Source of the DNA: Asterias amurensis
Lineage: Eukaryota > Echinodermata > Asteroidea > Forcipulatida > Asteriidae
Length of the DNA: 64,000 bases
Assembly (NCBI RefSeq): GCF_032118995.1
Contig: NC_092665.1
Span: 13,558,512 to 13,622,511 of the forward strand
Reading direction: 5' to 3'
Part shown: one piece after another, positions 12,123 to 23,960 of the stretch
How positions within the stretch are numbered: the first letter of the stretch is position 1
How the letters are laid out: every line of letters starts with the position of its first letter
Notes under the pieces: generated by a model
Database searches by the model: none
What the model was told of the DNA's origin: nothing
The model's input: the letters and a program-made list of their open reading frames with translations, nothing else
Made by a program: the position numbers and the translations under genes

Positions 12123-12404
12123 AAGCATTAGCTCAAGTTATTTAGGGGGTGAGTTCTTCTCAATTTTTATTTTAAAAAGTCCGTAGAATCATCATGAAAA
12201 TTTTGCAGATGCATGTGGTTGCCGTAGGCCAACCACTGTCATCACCGACACTTTATCGAAAGCCACCTTTGATACTGAGCCACTTGTGTTTAATTCAAAC
12301 TCCAAGCATTTTTGGTTGGACTTGGGCAGCTAATGTTGGCCCGCTACTAGCACCCATCACAAAAAAATGTTGTTAGTCACAAAAAAAAAGAAGTTATTTA
12401 AGTC

Positions 12405-12760
12405 AAACTAGCAAGGTAAACTGGCTAAGTTTACATAGTGTAGTCAACTGACTAAGTCAATCTAGCTTGGTCAGCCGTCTAAGTCAACCTTGCCTGGTCA
12501 ACTGGCTATGGCAACCTTGCCTGGTCAAGTGGCTAAGTCAACCTTGCCTGGTCAGCTGGCTTGGTCGACCTTGTTTGGTCAGCCGTCTAAGTCAACCTTG
12601 CCTGGTCAACTGGCTACGGCAACCTTGCCTGGTCAAGTGGCTAAAACAACCTTGCCTGGTCAGCTGGCTAAGTCAACCTTGCTTGGCCAGCCGTCTAAGT
12701 CAACCTTGCATGGTCAAATGGCTAAAAGTCAACCTTGCATGGTCACATAGCTAATTCAAG
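12405..12760 (+). repeat. 27-bp minisatellite downstream of the zinc-finger stop
   Basis: About a dozen imperfect copies of a 27-bp unit with core AACCTTGCCTGGTCAASTGG. Because 27 is a multiple of three, two plus-strand frames stay open across it and encode 9-residue repeats. There is no start context or other coding evidence. It probably lies in the 3' UTR or 3' flank. Confidence 0.85.
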
Positions 12761-13554
12761 CTACTGTGCATTTTATTTTATCGCTGAGACATTCCTCTTT
12801 AAGGGACCTTGAAGGAACCTCGTAAAACGCAAGGTTTCATGTGAAAATGAAATCTCTTTAAATACCCAGGGCCCAAATTAATAACACTGTTTTTCCCATC
12901 TGGGGGCAAATTATTAAGCTAAGCTTACCCAAGCAAAAACTCATGAAATAACTCAGCTTAAAACCATGACGTTATCAGCTTAGCAGAAATGCTAGTTTGT
13001 CCTACTTGATGTTTTGCACACATCATGATTCAAAGAAATCTTAGTTGTTTTGGGGGAATACTTATGAAGTTGTGAATTAATTGTTCTTATAAGCCCTGAT
13101 GTTATATTTCTTGAAACAGTATTTTTGTTTCTCATTGTATTTTTTTTTTCCTGTGTCAGGACCCATCATTGTTACACTCGCCCACACATTCTGGTAATTT
13201 AGGGGCTCTCATAATTTTTCTTTTTGAAGACTTGCATTTTTCAACTTGTTGAAGCTCTTTTTTTTCTAGTGGCAGGACCCATTGCTGTTGTGATTTCAGG
13301 TTCGTTGTCAGAGGTTTAAAGTGGTGTAATCCTTTACATTGCCATCACAGATGTCTCAGAAAACTTGAGGGAAGTGTAAAGGAATATTGGAAATGATTTT
13401 GCAGCCCCGTATGCTTCATTTTGGAAAGGGCAAGGGCACCAAGGCCTATCACCTTGGTAAGGGGCAACCTATGCGGAAAGTGTAAGTTTCTACTATAGCA
13501 TTTCAAGGGCACCAAGGCATTTACAAGGGGACACGGAGGCAATCGCCTTTGTTA
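12761..13554. other. 3' flank of zinc-finger gene
   Basis: AT-rich, with a possible relic of the GGGCCCAATTTCAT fold-back family near 12868-13010. No coding exon seen. Confidence 0.35.
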
Positions 13555-13753
13555 GGGAGCGTCTCAAAAGTCGGAACGGTAGGAACGTTCTGTTTGGATC
13601 GCAAGAGTATCCCCGCCGCTTTTGTCCGTTCCACAGGACCGGTCTTTTGGAACGCTCCGCGTATACTTTGTCATGATGTTGCGATCCTGCGGGCATATGC
13701 CCGCAGGAACGTTCTTTTGCGCTAGGAACGTGCCTGACTTTTGAGACGCTCCA
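13555..13753. repeat. MITE with GGGAGCGTCTCAAAAGTC ends and TTA duplication
   Basis: A 199-bp element with inverted ends GGGAGCGTCTCAAAAGTC/GACTTTTGAGACGCTCCA. It is flanked on both sides by TTA (13552-13554 and 13754-13756). A TTA duplication is typical of PIF/Harbinger elements; that assignment is inference. Confidence 0.65.
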
Positions 13754-13909
13754 TTACCTCTGTGAAGTTTCAGGCCTGATTTGGGAAATTTTTTGGGAGT
13801 TCCTGCCCGACAATCATTGACAGTATTAAACCTGGGGGGAAGTCCAAAGTTTGGGAGGGAAATGTGAATGAAACCTTTGATGTAAAATCATGCTTAGCAA
13901 GTTGAAGGT

Positions 13910-14035
13910 CGAAGGAAGATGTTGGAATAATGATGGAAAAATGTATAGGAAAATGTGGGAATCCAAATGGAAAAATGGACAAGAAAATGTGGAAATCATG
14001 ATGGAAAAATGTATAGGATGATGTGGGAATATCAA
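13910..14035 (+). repeat. Imperfect tandem repeat, about 33 bp unit
   Basis: About three to four diverged units share atgatggaaaaatgtatagg and aaaatgtgggaat. Non-coding. Confidence 0.5.
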
Positions 14036-14864
14036 AGGACAGTTCCAGAATATGTGAAAAATATGAATACAATGTATTGACTTCAACAATTTGATGGAGA
14101 TGTATAGATTTTTTTTAAATACCCTGTAATTTTTTGTTTAGTTTCTGTGTGATTGTGGACATGTTTTATTCTACACATATGAATATGTGGATGGGCGTTC
14201 GTCTAAGATATTCTATTAAATATCTTGTATTCAGTTCATGAACATTGACACTTGTAAAGTTAAAAAAAACAAAACAAAAAACAAAATCGAAAATGTACCA
14301 TATTTTTTTAAAACAGTGAATGTTTGTGTATAGAAATAGAAAAAGTCATAATATTGTTCATAGAAAAAAAAAAAAAAAAAAAAAAAAAGTCTTTGTCTGT
14401 TGTCAAACCTGGTTGTTAAAAACTGGCATACTCCATTGACAGAGTATAAATTAACATGGATTCTTTTAAAAAAACTGAAATGATATGAACTAATATTGGT
14501 CGTTGGTGACAGATTTGTTTTCCTCATTTGTGATAAGGTTCTCGTAGGGTATTGACATCTTTTACAAATTATTTTGTATTGATGTCTACTTTTAGTTGGA
14601 AAAACTATTCCCGGTCAACACTCCTTTTTGTCTGAATTTATTTTTTTTAAATCTAAAAAGGGAACAAAGCAACATCAAGTGATGCACATTCTACAACAAA
14701 AGGTGTGTACAGTTGGCTCTGTTTTTAACAGTATGGCTGGGTCCGGGCAAATTACCCCTTTGTTATAAGAGGACACCCAAAAAAATAAACACAAAGCAGA
14801 AATAAGATTCAGGACTTCAGAATGTACTCTTTATACATAGAACCTCTTTATAACCGTGATCTTT
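14036..14864. other. Intergenic AT-rich stretch
   Basis: Holds a poly-A run at about 14366-14388. An AATAAA at 14784-14789 is far downstream of the zinc-finger stop but could serve it. Nothing else recognised. Confidence 0.3.
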
Positions 14865-15247
14865 TTAAAGGCAGTGGACACTATTGGTAATTACTCGAAA
14901 TAATTATTAGCACAAAACCTTACTTGGTATTGAGTAATGGGGTTGGTAGTATAAAACATTGTGAGAAACGGCTCCCTCTGAAGTGACATAGTTTTCGAGA
15001 GAGACTAAATTTTCTGCGAATTTGATTTCGAGACCTCAGATTTAGAATTTGAGGTCTCGAAATCAAGCTGCTGAAAGCACCCAACTTAGTGTGACTAGGT
15101 ATTTTTTTTTTCTTTATTATTATCTCCCAACTGCGTTGACTAATTGAGCTCAAATTTTCACAGGTTTGTTATTTTATGCATATGTTGAGATACACCAAGT
15201 GAGAAGACTGGTCTTTGACAATTACCAATAGTGTCCAGTGTATTTAA
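14865..15247. repeat. TTAA family 1 element
   Basis: TTAA-flanked, 383 bp, inverted ends AAAGGCAGTGGACACTATTG. The central hairpin (gatttcgagacctca and its inverse) is intact. Confidence 0.85.
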
Positions 15248-15358
15248 CAAATGTTGACTTTATAACAGACGAGTTGTTATAAGAGAAAAATTACGAAGAA
15301 ACGAAGAAATACCTCTATTTAACAGTGCTCATTACAACGAGAGACAACTGTAACTAAA

Positions 15359-15575
15359 GCCCCTTTCACACAAGAGCAATTTAGCAAGGGTCTCTTGCTA
15401 AATTGTAGCATGGTTGTAAACATTTATAAAGTGTACCTCGTGTGAAAGGGCAACTATTGTCTCTACTGTCTAAAGTCTCTTGCAAAATCGTGTCAAACAT
15501 TGCTACAGTTTATAACCATGCTAAAATTAAGCAAGGGACCCCAGTTAAATTGCCGTCGTGTGCATGAATGGATTT
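15359..15575. repeat. Fold-back element with GCCCCTTTCACACAAGAGC ends
   Basis: Contains gcccctttcacacaagagc and its inverse ctcgtgtgaaagggc at about 15451, followed by a second related half. It resembles short hAT-type non-autonomous elements, but I found no clear target duplication. Confidence 0.45.
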
Positions 15576-15689
15576 TTACATGACTAATGTCATAGAGTAA
15601 GGACACGCCAGGCAAGTTACAATAATTACACAAATCCATGGTAGTTGAGCTGTGTATTGTAAACTGGTGGCGTGTAATACTACTTGGCC

Positions 15690-16075
15690 TTAAAGGAACA
15701 CATTGCATTGGATCGGACGAGTTGGTCTATAAAAAGCGTTTGAAACCGTTTTTTATAAAATGCATATGATTGGAAGATGTTTTATAAGTAAATAACAATG
15801 ATCCACACAAGTTTGCCGCGAAATTGGTGGTTTTCCTTTTACTGTGCGAACTAACACGGTCGGCCTTTCGGGAGGCAACAATTTGACTCCCATAAATGGC
15901 CGACCGTGTTAGTCGACGAGGTAAAACGAAAACCACTCAATTTCGAGGCATGTTTGTGTGGATCGTTGTATTCTACTTTTACAACATCTTTCTACCCATA
16001 TGCATTTTATAACAAACGGTTACAAACGGATTGCAAAGACCAACTCGACCGATCCAAGGCAACGTGTTCTTTTAA
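15690..16075. repeat. TTAA family 2 element
   Basis: TTAA on both sides, inverted ends AAAGGAACACRTTGCMTTGG, and a central hairpin around gactcccataaatggccg. 386 bp. Confidence 0.85.
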
Positions 16076-17812
16076 ATACTGGGGTATTGTATTTTCACAT
16101 GAAAGGATAGGAACCGCCTCTGGCAATCAACTTTCATCGCTTTACTGAAAGAGGAAATTGTTCAGGCAAACAGCTTGATGGTATTCATTTTAAACTAAAA
16201 CGGGTGCACACGACAGGTTTGTGGCTAGAGTGAATTCACATAAATCATCTGGTTTTGAACAAACAGTTATGAAAAAGTGTTGAAAATGTGACAACCTTCC
16301 ATATATCACAAAAGATGTTTTTAGAGTTTATTTCAAGCAGACGAAACGTATGGTGTTTGTCAGTAACACACTTGCATTGTCTAAGGGGAGAGGGTCCAAT
16401 CCCACGAATGAGACTTCAATTTGAAAAAAAAAAGTAGAAAGGAAAAACATGTGTTCAACCTTTTACAAACTTCATCCAATACGTTGGTCACATTTTGTTA
16501 CAGTGTATAGCCCAGTTTGTCATGCACGTGTTTGTGTCGAATTTATTTCAAATGCGGGCTGTTTTTACAATGTTTCAGGAAACTGAGTATTCTTGGTTGT
16601 GGGGGGGGGGGGGGGGTGGGGTGGTGGCATAGGCAAGAGTATTATTATGTTTAAACAACCAACAAAACAATAGCAGACCAATTAAATATTTTGTCTTTCT
16701 TAGTTGTAGAAACTTAGACGTGTATATCAACTCAGCATAGCAGATTACAACTGTGTATTGTATTTTTTTTTGTTTTTTTATTAAGTTCTGTTTGTCTGTC
16801 AAATTAAAAAACGAGGAAAATATGTTCCTCGTTTAAGTTTGTTTTCCCTTCTTCTCTATTTTGTTTGTGAAATATGGATTTTTTTTATATACAGATACGT
16901 TGATTGGACATAACTGTAAAATGTAACTCGTTCTATGTTTTGTTTCTCGCCTCTGATGGCCTAACATATTCGTCCCGATATTGGGACAACTAATTTGTAA
17001 ACAAGGTATACATTTTTTTTTTTTTGGAAAAGACTTTTGTAAAGTATGAGTATTACCATGCATATTTATGTCTGTTGACATTCGTTATAGCTACTAGACT
17101 TTTTAATTAAGCTTATCGTGTACTTTTTAATATTTTAAATTAGCTTGGTGTCCCTCGAGATTTTCTGTTAGTGCTCGGGTGAATATGTGCAAGGGAAATT
17201 GTTTATTTTATTCGTTTTTTGTTGTTTTGTTGTTGTTGTTGTTGTTTTTTTTTTTTTTGGGGGGGGGGGAGACACACACACATCCGTAATTAATAAGTGT
17301 TTTCTTTGCATCAACATTTTTTAAGTTGTATTTAAGAAAATATGCTGAATGAATGTAATAATTGCCCAAATGAAAGAACAGTAAATTTGTTTTTCATTGT
17401 GCACCAAGCAAATTGGCGTATAACATTTTTGCACCAATCAAAGTGCGTCAAAGAACAGGGCAATTGAAACGCGGCAAGTAGCCAACCAATCAGAATTCCA
17501 GCAGAAGTAGAAAACAACATACACCAATCAAATTCGAGCAAACAGAAAACGCACACCAATCAAAGTGCAGCAAATGCGTGACGCAATGAATCTTTCATAA
17601 CAGAGAGGGACACCACCTAAAGCCAGTAACTCCGTTTATCATTTTTAATCATTTTGTGTGCTTGTAACATAGCCTTTTTGTCTGTTGTAAATTGATACCA
17701 CCAAACCTGTTAGCTGTACCCCAATGCTCACCGTCCCACTTTGATTCAAACGTCCATAGCCACGCTGCAAAATTGGGGTGTTAAAACGGACCCGATCGGT
17801 GTTATATGTCAC
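16076..17812. other. Intergenic, homopolymer runs and a CCAAT-motif cluster
   Basis: Poly-G at about 16600-16615 and a (GTT)n/poly-T/poly-G tract at about 17221-17270. Four ACCAATCA motifs lie at 17433, 17485, 17523 and 17555, two of them inside a repeated accaatcaaagtgc. No exon recognised. Confidence 0.4.
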
Positions 17813-17813
17813 A

Positions 17814-17995
17814 ATGGCCCAGTCACACAGGCCCCGAGAACGAGAACGAAAACAATAACGATAAAAATGCACGCTCGCGATTGGTTGAATTGCTCCACGC
17901 AAAATACGCCCACGCTCATTCAACCAATCGAGGGCGTGCATTTTTATCGTTATCGTTTTCGTTCTCGTTATCGGGGCCTGTGTGACCGGGCCTTA
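17814..17995. repeat. MITE with GGCCCGGTCACACAGGCCCC ends
   Basis: A 182-bp near-palindrome whose arms share cagtcacacaggccccgaga, aacgataaaaatgcacgc and ttggttgaat with their inverses. Non-coding. Confidence 0.75.
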
Positions 17996-18204
17996 AGATG
18001 CCCAAGAGAGAACCAAGACCAGTGTTTCAATAATACCACTGTATTAATTGTGTTGGCAGACATTAGTGTTATTTTGATAGGCTCGCCTATCACTGACGAA
18101 AATGTCGGCCAATCTACAGCTAAACGCGTGCGCACTGGATACTGAGTATTTGCGAAGTAGTCTATGTTCCAAATACCGTCTTATAATGGCAGGTGCACAT
18201 TTCT

Positions 18205-18590
18205 TTAAAGACAGTGGACACTATTGGTAATTGTCAAAGACTAGTCTTCACAGTTGGTGTATCTCAACATATGCATACAATAACAAACCTGTGAAAATTT
18301 AAGCTCAATCGGTCGTCGAAGTTGCGAGGTAATAATGAACGAAAAAACACCCTTGTCACACGAAGTTGTGTGCTTTCTGATGCTTGATTTCGAGACCTCA
18401 AATTCTAAACTTGAGGTCTCGAAATCAAATTCGTGGAAAATTACTTCTTTCTCGAAAACTATGGCACTTCAGAGGGAGCTGTTTCTCACAATGTTTTATA
18501 CTATCAACCTCTCCCCATTACTCGTCACCAAGAAAGGTTTTATGCTAATAATTATTTTGAGTAATTACCAATAGTGTCCACTGCCTTTAA
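18205..18590. repeat. TTAA family 1 element
   Basis: TTAA-flanked, 386 bp, inverted ends AAAGRCAGTGGACACTATTG, central GAGACCTCA hairpin. Confidence 0.85.
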
Positions 18591-19050
18591 CACCAACTGG
18601 TTGTTTTAAACTCAAGTTCGAAGGACACACAAGAAAAGAAATATGGGTATAACATCTTGCTGTATATAAGCACTGCATAAAATTCAATGGAACATTTAAA
18701 AGAAAAACAAATGCATAACAGCACATGGAAATCTGTTTTATAAGTTGGTGTGTATTTTTTCGTTCAAAGATGTGACTAGTGTTTTATTTGCATCTCTAAC
18801 TTTTTTTTAATATCATTATCTTAAAGTAATTATTTATCCGTTTCTTTTGTGAAATCTATTTTCTTTTGTAGTAATAGTACAAGCTCTTTTAAAAAAGCAG
18901 GTTTTGGGAAAAATTGTCATTCATTATAAATGAAGCCAAATGTACAGTACGTATTTGTGGTATGAAAATGCACTCGATATTAAAAAATACTAAATACTAG
19001 ATTTAACAACAGTTGTTCATGGAAACTTATTTATTTGTGTACTGTTGAAT
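18591..19050. other. Intergenic AT-rich, nothing recognised
   Basis: No repeat landmark or exon signal seen. Confidence 0.3.
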
Positions 19051-19204
19051 AGCCCTTTCGAAATATCGGCTCCAGATTCGGCTTTGGCTAGTAGCGCGGC
19101 TGTTTTGATAACTGCGCGTGCTTTATACGCGCTCAAGGCTTCAGACGACAGAACGGAGCCTGAGGTCGAATCCAAAGCCGAAGACGTGGATTCGAAAAGG
19201 CCCT
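19051..19204. repeat. 154-bp palindromic MITE
   Basis: Ends agccctttcgaaat and gattcgaaaaggccct are inverted copies. The inner arms (ggctttggctagtagcgcg and its inverse) continue the palindrome. Confidence 0.6.
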
Positions 19205-19293
19205 ATGTTTGCTGATCAGTTAAGAGTCAACAATTATTTTATTGGAGACCGTACAGTGTACAGCTTTCTCCTCTCAGAAGTGATGATACATAA

Positions 19294-19842
19294 CTGGACA
19301 CCTTTGGTGATAATTGTCAAATACCCGAATTCTCATTTTGGTGTATCCCAACATGTATAAAATAACAACCTGTGAACATTTGGGCTCAATACACCGATCC
19401 ATTAAGCCAGGCCCAATTATCATTGACCAATCACAACCGCGAAATCTGATCACCATTTGAACCGTTTGGTGATCTTTGCACTAATGGTGGTCGGGTTTCG
19501 CGGCTGTGATTGGTCAACTGGTAAGGAGGCGGGGCGTAATGGATCGGTCTATTGGACTCCGAGGTTGCAAGAAAATAAAGTAAGAAAAAACCCCTGTTGC
19601 ACAATATTGTGTGTGCTTCAGATGCCTAAAAAAGGCTTCAGACCAGATATATTTTTTTTTCAAATTCAAATATTTTATTCCGGAATCGCCTCTTTAAAAA
19701 AAAACTATGTTTACGGGAGGGAGTAATTTCTCAAAGGTTTTATACTATCAACAGCTCTCCAGTGCTCCGTACCGAGTATGTTTTAATGCTATTATATACT
19801 TTGAGTAATTAACAAAAAATGGCCACTGCCCAGTGCCATTAA
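19294..19842. repeat. Degenerate TTAA family 1 copy, interrupted by another fold-back element
   Basis: Outer landmarks of family 1 are present from tggacacctttggtg to ccactgcccagtgccattaa. At about 19386-19554 it is interrupted by an insert with ends CAATACACCGATCCATTA and its inverse. The insert's arms contain the inverted CCAAT-like segments attgaccaatcacaaccgcg and cgcggctgtgattggtcaa. Confidence 0.55.
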
Positions 19843-20288
19843 CTATACCCCTACAATAGGTAATTGTTAAGCGCGGTGTGTAGTTACAGCGCGGTGTAGC
19901 TGCGGGGACGATGCACACACCCTCGATCCCAGTATGTGTGTGTGAGTCAGTTTAGAGCTGCCTCACGCTACCTACGACTGTTGCATGTGTAACATCGCAC
20001 TGTGAATGTTGCATGAAAGGCAGACAAATACGACTTGTCATCAAGTCTAACCCCCCCCCCACCCCCACCAAAAAAAAAAACAAAAAAAAAAAAAAAAACG
20101 AAAAGTGCGTCTTTAACTGAGCAGGCCACACACCCTGCATTAATATTAATATCATACACAGTGGTTTGTCCAATCAGATTGCTTTAATGATGCAGGGAGA
20201 TTTGAATAGAAAGAATTTGCATGTTTACTGCTAATGATCTGTGGATTATCATAATTTATTGGCGGATTTTTCACAAAGGTCAGAAAAC

Positions 20289-20298
20289 GGGGAATTCC
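20289..20298 (+). promoter_or_regulatory. Candidate NF-kB site upstream of OAS unit A
   Basis: GGGGAATTCC fits the kB consensus GGGRNWYYCC and lies 117 bp before the likely start codon of unit A. The flanking sequence is unlike the promoter module of units C-E. The same bases also fall in an open frame continuous with unit A, so a coding origin is not excluded. Confidence 0.35.
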
Positions 20299-20414
20299 AT
20301 GACACAATCGATCGCTATGAGAAATCATGGGTAGGGAAAAACCAAGTCATCGCAGAAAATCAGCAAACCAGAGTTGCAGTTGAACTTGGAAGGATTCATA
20401 AACTCCAGCTCACA

Positions 20415-23400
20415 ATGGATGTGTCTCCCAGATTCTTAGAGCCTTGGTGTATGGATCCAAAGACATACAGTCTCGAGACATGGTATAATGAGAATATCCA
20501 ATGTGGGACGGATGCTTTCGACAGTGACTGCAGAAAGGCAATCGACGAAGTTGTCCAAAGGATTTGGTCATCGGGCGGTGTCCTTTTCAACTTTAACAGA
20601 ATTGTTAAGGTGTGTATATATGCCTTCAGTAGAATCCATAATCTATATTTAATCTTTAAATTATATAATGTATACAAATAATCTATAATGTATAATCTAT
20701 AGTCTATAATCGATAATGTATAATCTGTAGTCTATAATTTATAATCTACAAGCAACAATTTATGTTCAATGTTCTATAAATAATGGCTAAAATTACACAC
20801 CCGGCGACTTCTTATCTCCCTTAATTTCAAAAGCCAAACTTATATCTTTACATGTCCAGAAAGGTTCACAGAATGTTTACAGAGAGGCACAGGTACTTTG
20901 AACTTTTACAGAAAGTCAATTCATCATGAAAACGACCCTTTTTGGGGTCTATGGTGAATCACTGGTGATGCTTAAAGGCAGTGGACACTGTTGGTAATTG
21001 TCAAAGACTAGCCTTCACAGTTGGTGTATCTCAACTTATGCATAAAATAACAAACCTGTGAAAATTTGAGCTCAATTGGTCGTTGAAGTTGCGAGATTGT
21101 AATGAAAGAAAAAACAACTTGTCACACGAAGTCGTGTGCTTTCAGATGCTTAGTTTCGAGACCTCAAATTTTAATTCTGACGTATCGAAATCAAATTCGT
21201 GGAAACTTACCTCTTTCTCGAAAACTACGTTACTTCAGAGGGAGCCGTTTCTCACAATGTTTTATAATTATTATCAACAGCTCCCCATTACTCGCTACCA
21301 AGTAAGGTTTTGCGCTAATAATTATTTCGAGTAATTACCAATAGTGTCCACTGCCTTTAACTCTACCCCTATAGTTCGATAGCTTTCTCTCGGGAAACAC
21401 AAATCGAAGTATGCCTCGGGGTTATCAAAGTGTGAACAGTTCGACAAAATTCACCCCTGCGATTGCCCGGGAAATTTTGTAGAGTGTGAATAGTGTTTTT
21501 CACATCTGCTATTTTGTTCACTTTGTTCTGCAGGGTGGATCTCTTGGTAAAGGGACCATGGTGAAGGACCTTTCTGATGTCGATCTGATCGCCTTCATTA
21601 ATCCACCAAACCTGGCCCCCATCGTCAGACTCGGACCAGCCGAATACAAGCGCAAGCTGGCCGTCGTCATCCGGGATCTTCACTCAGCTTTGAAGAGACT
21701 GACGTTTGTGTCTGATGTTAGCAATAATGACCTATTGGTTTACTTCAACATCAGAGTGGGTAGAAGGTGTCTGAAGGTCAATTTTCTTCCCACTTCAGAC
21801 AACTGTGCTGGCCACGGTCGAGGTTAGTCGGTTTGAAAGCGCGCAAAGTCAATCGTCATGAAATATCTTGTCCTAAAACTAGTTAGTACAGGAGGGATAA
21901 GATGAGAGGGTGATTTTTTTTTTTTTTTGCTGCATCGTACAATTTTTTTATTAAATTATGTAAATTGTTTGTATTTCAAATTTTTATTGAACATCATTGT
22001 TGTTACTTTTTAATGAAGTTCTAATTATTATTAAAAGCGTTTTAAATGACAGTGTTCTTAGCCTTTACACCTTCAAACATCAGCATAAGATCTTATGGAG
22101 GGGTTGCACCAATATTAATCATAATTTTATAAGTAAATCAATGTTTCACCGCCAGCTCACTCAGATATGTTCCGTGCCATGCTGCAGCTTCACAACGATA
22201 AGGACAGGGAGTTCTACTCCGCTTCCCTTGCCGAACATCAGCTCAGCTTCGTGGGTAGCCAGCCCCGGTACGTGAAGGAGCTAGTCCGTCTCGTAAAGTA
22301 CTGGGCGAATGACTACCTCCCTGGGTATCTCCAGAATTCATACGGCCTGGAGCTGATCACCATTCACCTTTGGGAGAAGGCTGGGAAACCCGTTCGATTC
22401 AGCAAAGCCCAGGGGTTGAAGAGGGTCCTACGTGCACTGACAAGGTTGACAGCACTGCGTGTCACTAGCTGGTCTGGCTCCCGTCTGTACGACGCTACAC
22501 TGGCACAAAGCGCAATTACACAGCTTAGAATGATAAAGTAGGTGAGACGTTTAATTTCCTTTAAGGTTAATTCCCACCAATGTCCTGAGGATCTCACTTG
22601 CTCCAAATGGTGGATCATTGGGGATCCCATGGAGGATCATCGGGGATCCCATGGAGGATCATTGGGGATCCCATGAGGATCATTGGGGATCCCATGGAGG
22701 ATCATTGGGGATCCGATGGAGGATCATCGGGGATTCCATGGAGGATCATTGGGGAGCCCATGAGGATCATTGGGGATCCCATGGAGGATCATTGGGGATC
22801 CAATAAGGATCATTGGGGATCCCATGGAGGATCATCGGGGATCCCATGGAGGATCCCATGAGGATCATTGGGGATCCCATGGAGGATCATTGGGGATCCA
22901 ATAAGGATCATTGGGGATCCCATGGAGGATCATCGGGGATCCCATGGAGGATCCCATGAGGATCATTGGGGATCCCATGGAGGATCATCGGGGATCCCAT
23001 GGATGATCATTGGGATCCGATGGAGGATAATTGGGATCCCCTGGAGAATCATTGTGGATCCAATGGAGGATCATTGGGATCCCATGGTGGGGATCCCATG
23101 GAGGATCATTGGAGTCCCATGGAGGATCAATGGAGGTTGATCCAAGATGGAGTAGGTTCAATACACAAGTCTATCATGCAATGGTTAAGCCGTGTCCGCA
23201 TCAGGCGGCTTTGGTTACGGCTGTGGCCGGTCATAGCCACATCCTGACCAGTATTTCGGACATCACCTCAGTGACAGAAACATTGGTTTTTTTTGTCTTC
23301 AGTTTATGTCTTCCTATGGGGGACTTTTGAGACGCTTGGTGGCAGCAGACTTACCAGGTAAATTTATTGTTCTCGGTAATATGCGCATGCTCAGAACTAC

Positions 23401-23658
23401 GTAAACAATGGAAATTTACCTGGTAAGTCTGCTGCCATCTAGCATCCCAAAGTCTCCCAATTCATCCTTCAGTTCAAGTATGCTATCGTTGTTTCTTTGT
23501 TATTTTCAGTCCGATCGTGTTGGACCCAGCCAATCCGACGAACAATGTCTGTCAGCTCTACCAGCAAGGGACCAACGGGAGAGAAATTGCCTCAGCCGCC
23601 GGGCAGACCCTCCAGACTCAACTCCTGATGAAGGTCAAAGTCCGTCAAGGGTGGAAAG
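20415..23658 (+). CDS. OAS-like: OAS unit A: 2'-5'-oligoadenylate synthase domain, probably inactive; likely N-terminal half of a fused A-B gene
   Basis: Exons are 20415..20609, 21534..21822, 22156..22537 and 23510..23658, with junction phases 0, 1, 2. The start MDVSPRFLEPW gives the same N-terminal length as unit D, but the frame is open back to 20238, so a longer N-terminus or an upstream exon is possible. Family marks are GGSLGKGTMVKDLSDVDLI (the nucleotidyltransferase signature with D-x-D), ELVRLVKYW, LELITIHLWEKAG and PIVLDPANPTNNV. OAS enzymes bind dsRNA and make 2'-5' oligoadenylate. Here the third metal-binding Asp (V-D-L-L-P in other copies) is Asn in KVNFLPTSDN, so catalysis is doubtful. 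The last two exons of other copies are a single exon here. It ends with a strong donor (AAAG|GTGAGG, phase 1) that fits the phase-1 acceptor of unit B. If not spliced, the frame stops about 50 nt later. Confidence 0.8.
20630..20755 (+). repeat. Imperfect (taatctataatg)n repeat in intron 1 of unit A
   Basis: A run of diverged 11-14 bp units built on ataatctataatgta. Simple-sequence DNA directly after the first exon of unit A. Confidence 0.6.
20972..21360. repeat. TTAA family 1 element (intron 1 of unit A)
   Basis: TTAA-flanked, 389 bp, with the standard inverted ends and centre. Confidence 0.85.
22610..23130 (+). repeat. 21-22 bp minisatellite in intron 3 of unit A
   Basis: More than 20 copies of a unit of 21-22 bp containing ATCATTGGGGATCCCATGGA. 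Each unit carries the palindromes GGGATCCC and CCATGG. Variants change TT to TC, lose one G or replace CCCATGGA by CAATAA. Long open frames across it follow from the repeat. It lies between the third and fourth coding exons of unit A. Confidence 0.9.
23318..23458. repeat. Palindromic element with GGGGGACTTTTGAGACGC ends
   Basis: A 141-bp element with arms gacgcttggtggcagcagac and gtctgctgccatctagcatc. It is the best copy of the family also seen at 10097-10219. Confidence 0.7.
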
Positions 23659-23960
23659 GTGAGGGCAACGAGCTCATCATCGAGGCGATACTTTTTTTAT
23701 TATATTAATCTTTGAAACTAAACTATTTCATTATCAAATAATAATATTTGCCGGTTATTAAAAATACATGTATACCTCCAGTTCTGCTAAAAGATATACA
23801 TTCACTTAAAACATGGTTTAAGGTTAGCATCCATTGCATTGTACCTCATGTAAACCTTCAAACAATTCATTTGCTGTTACAAAAGTCGATTCTTACTCAA
23901 GTCGGTATCCATAGCAGCCAGAGAGTTTTTCTCTGGAAACTTGACAAAATGTTGTCAACA

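Noticed and set aside
22598-23330. Long repetitive frames of MGIPWRIIGDP type
   Set aside because: Direct translation of the minisatellite in several frames, inside an intron of OAS unit A.
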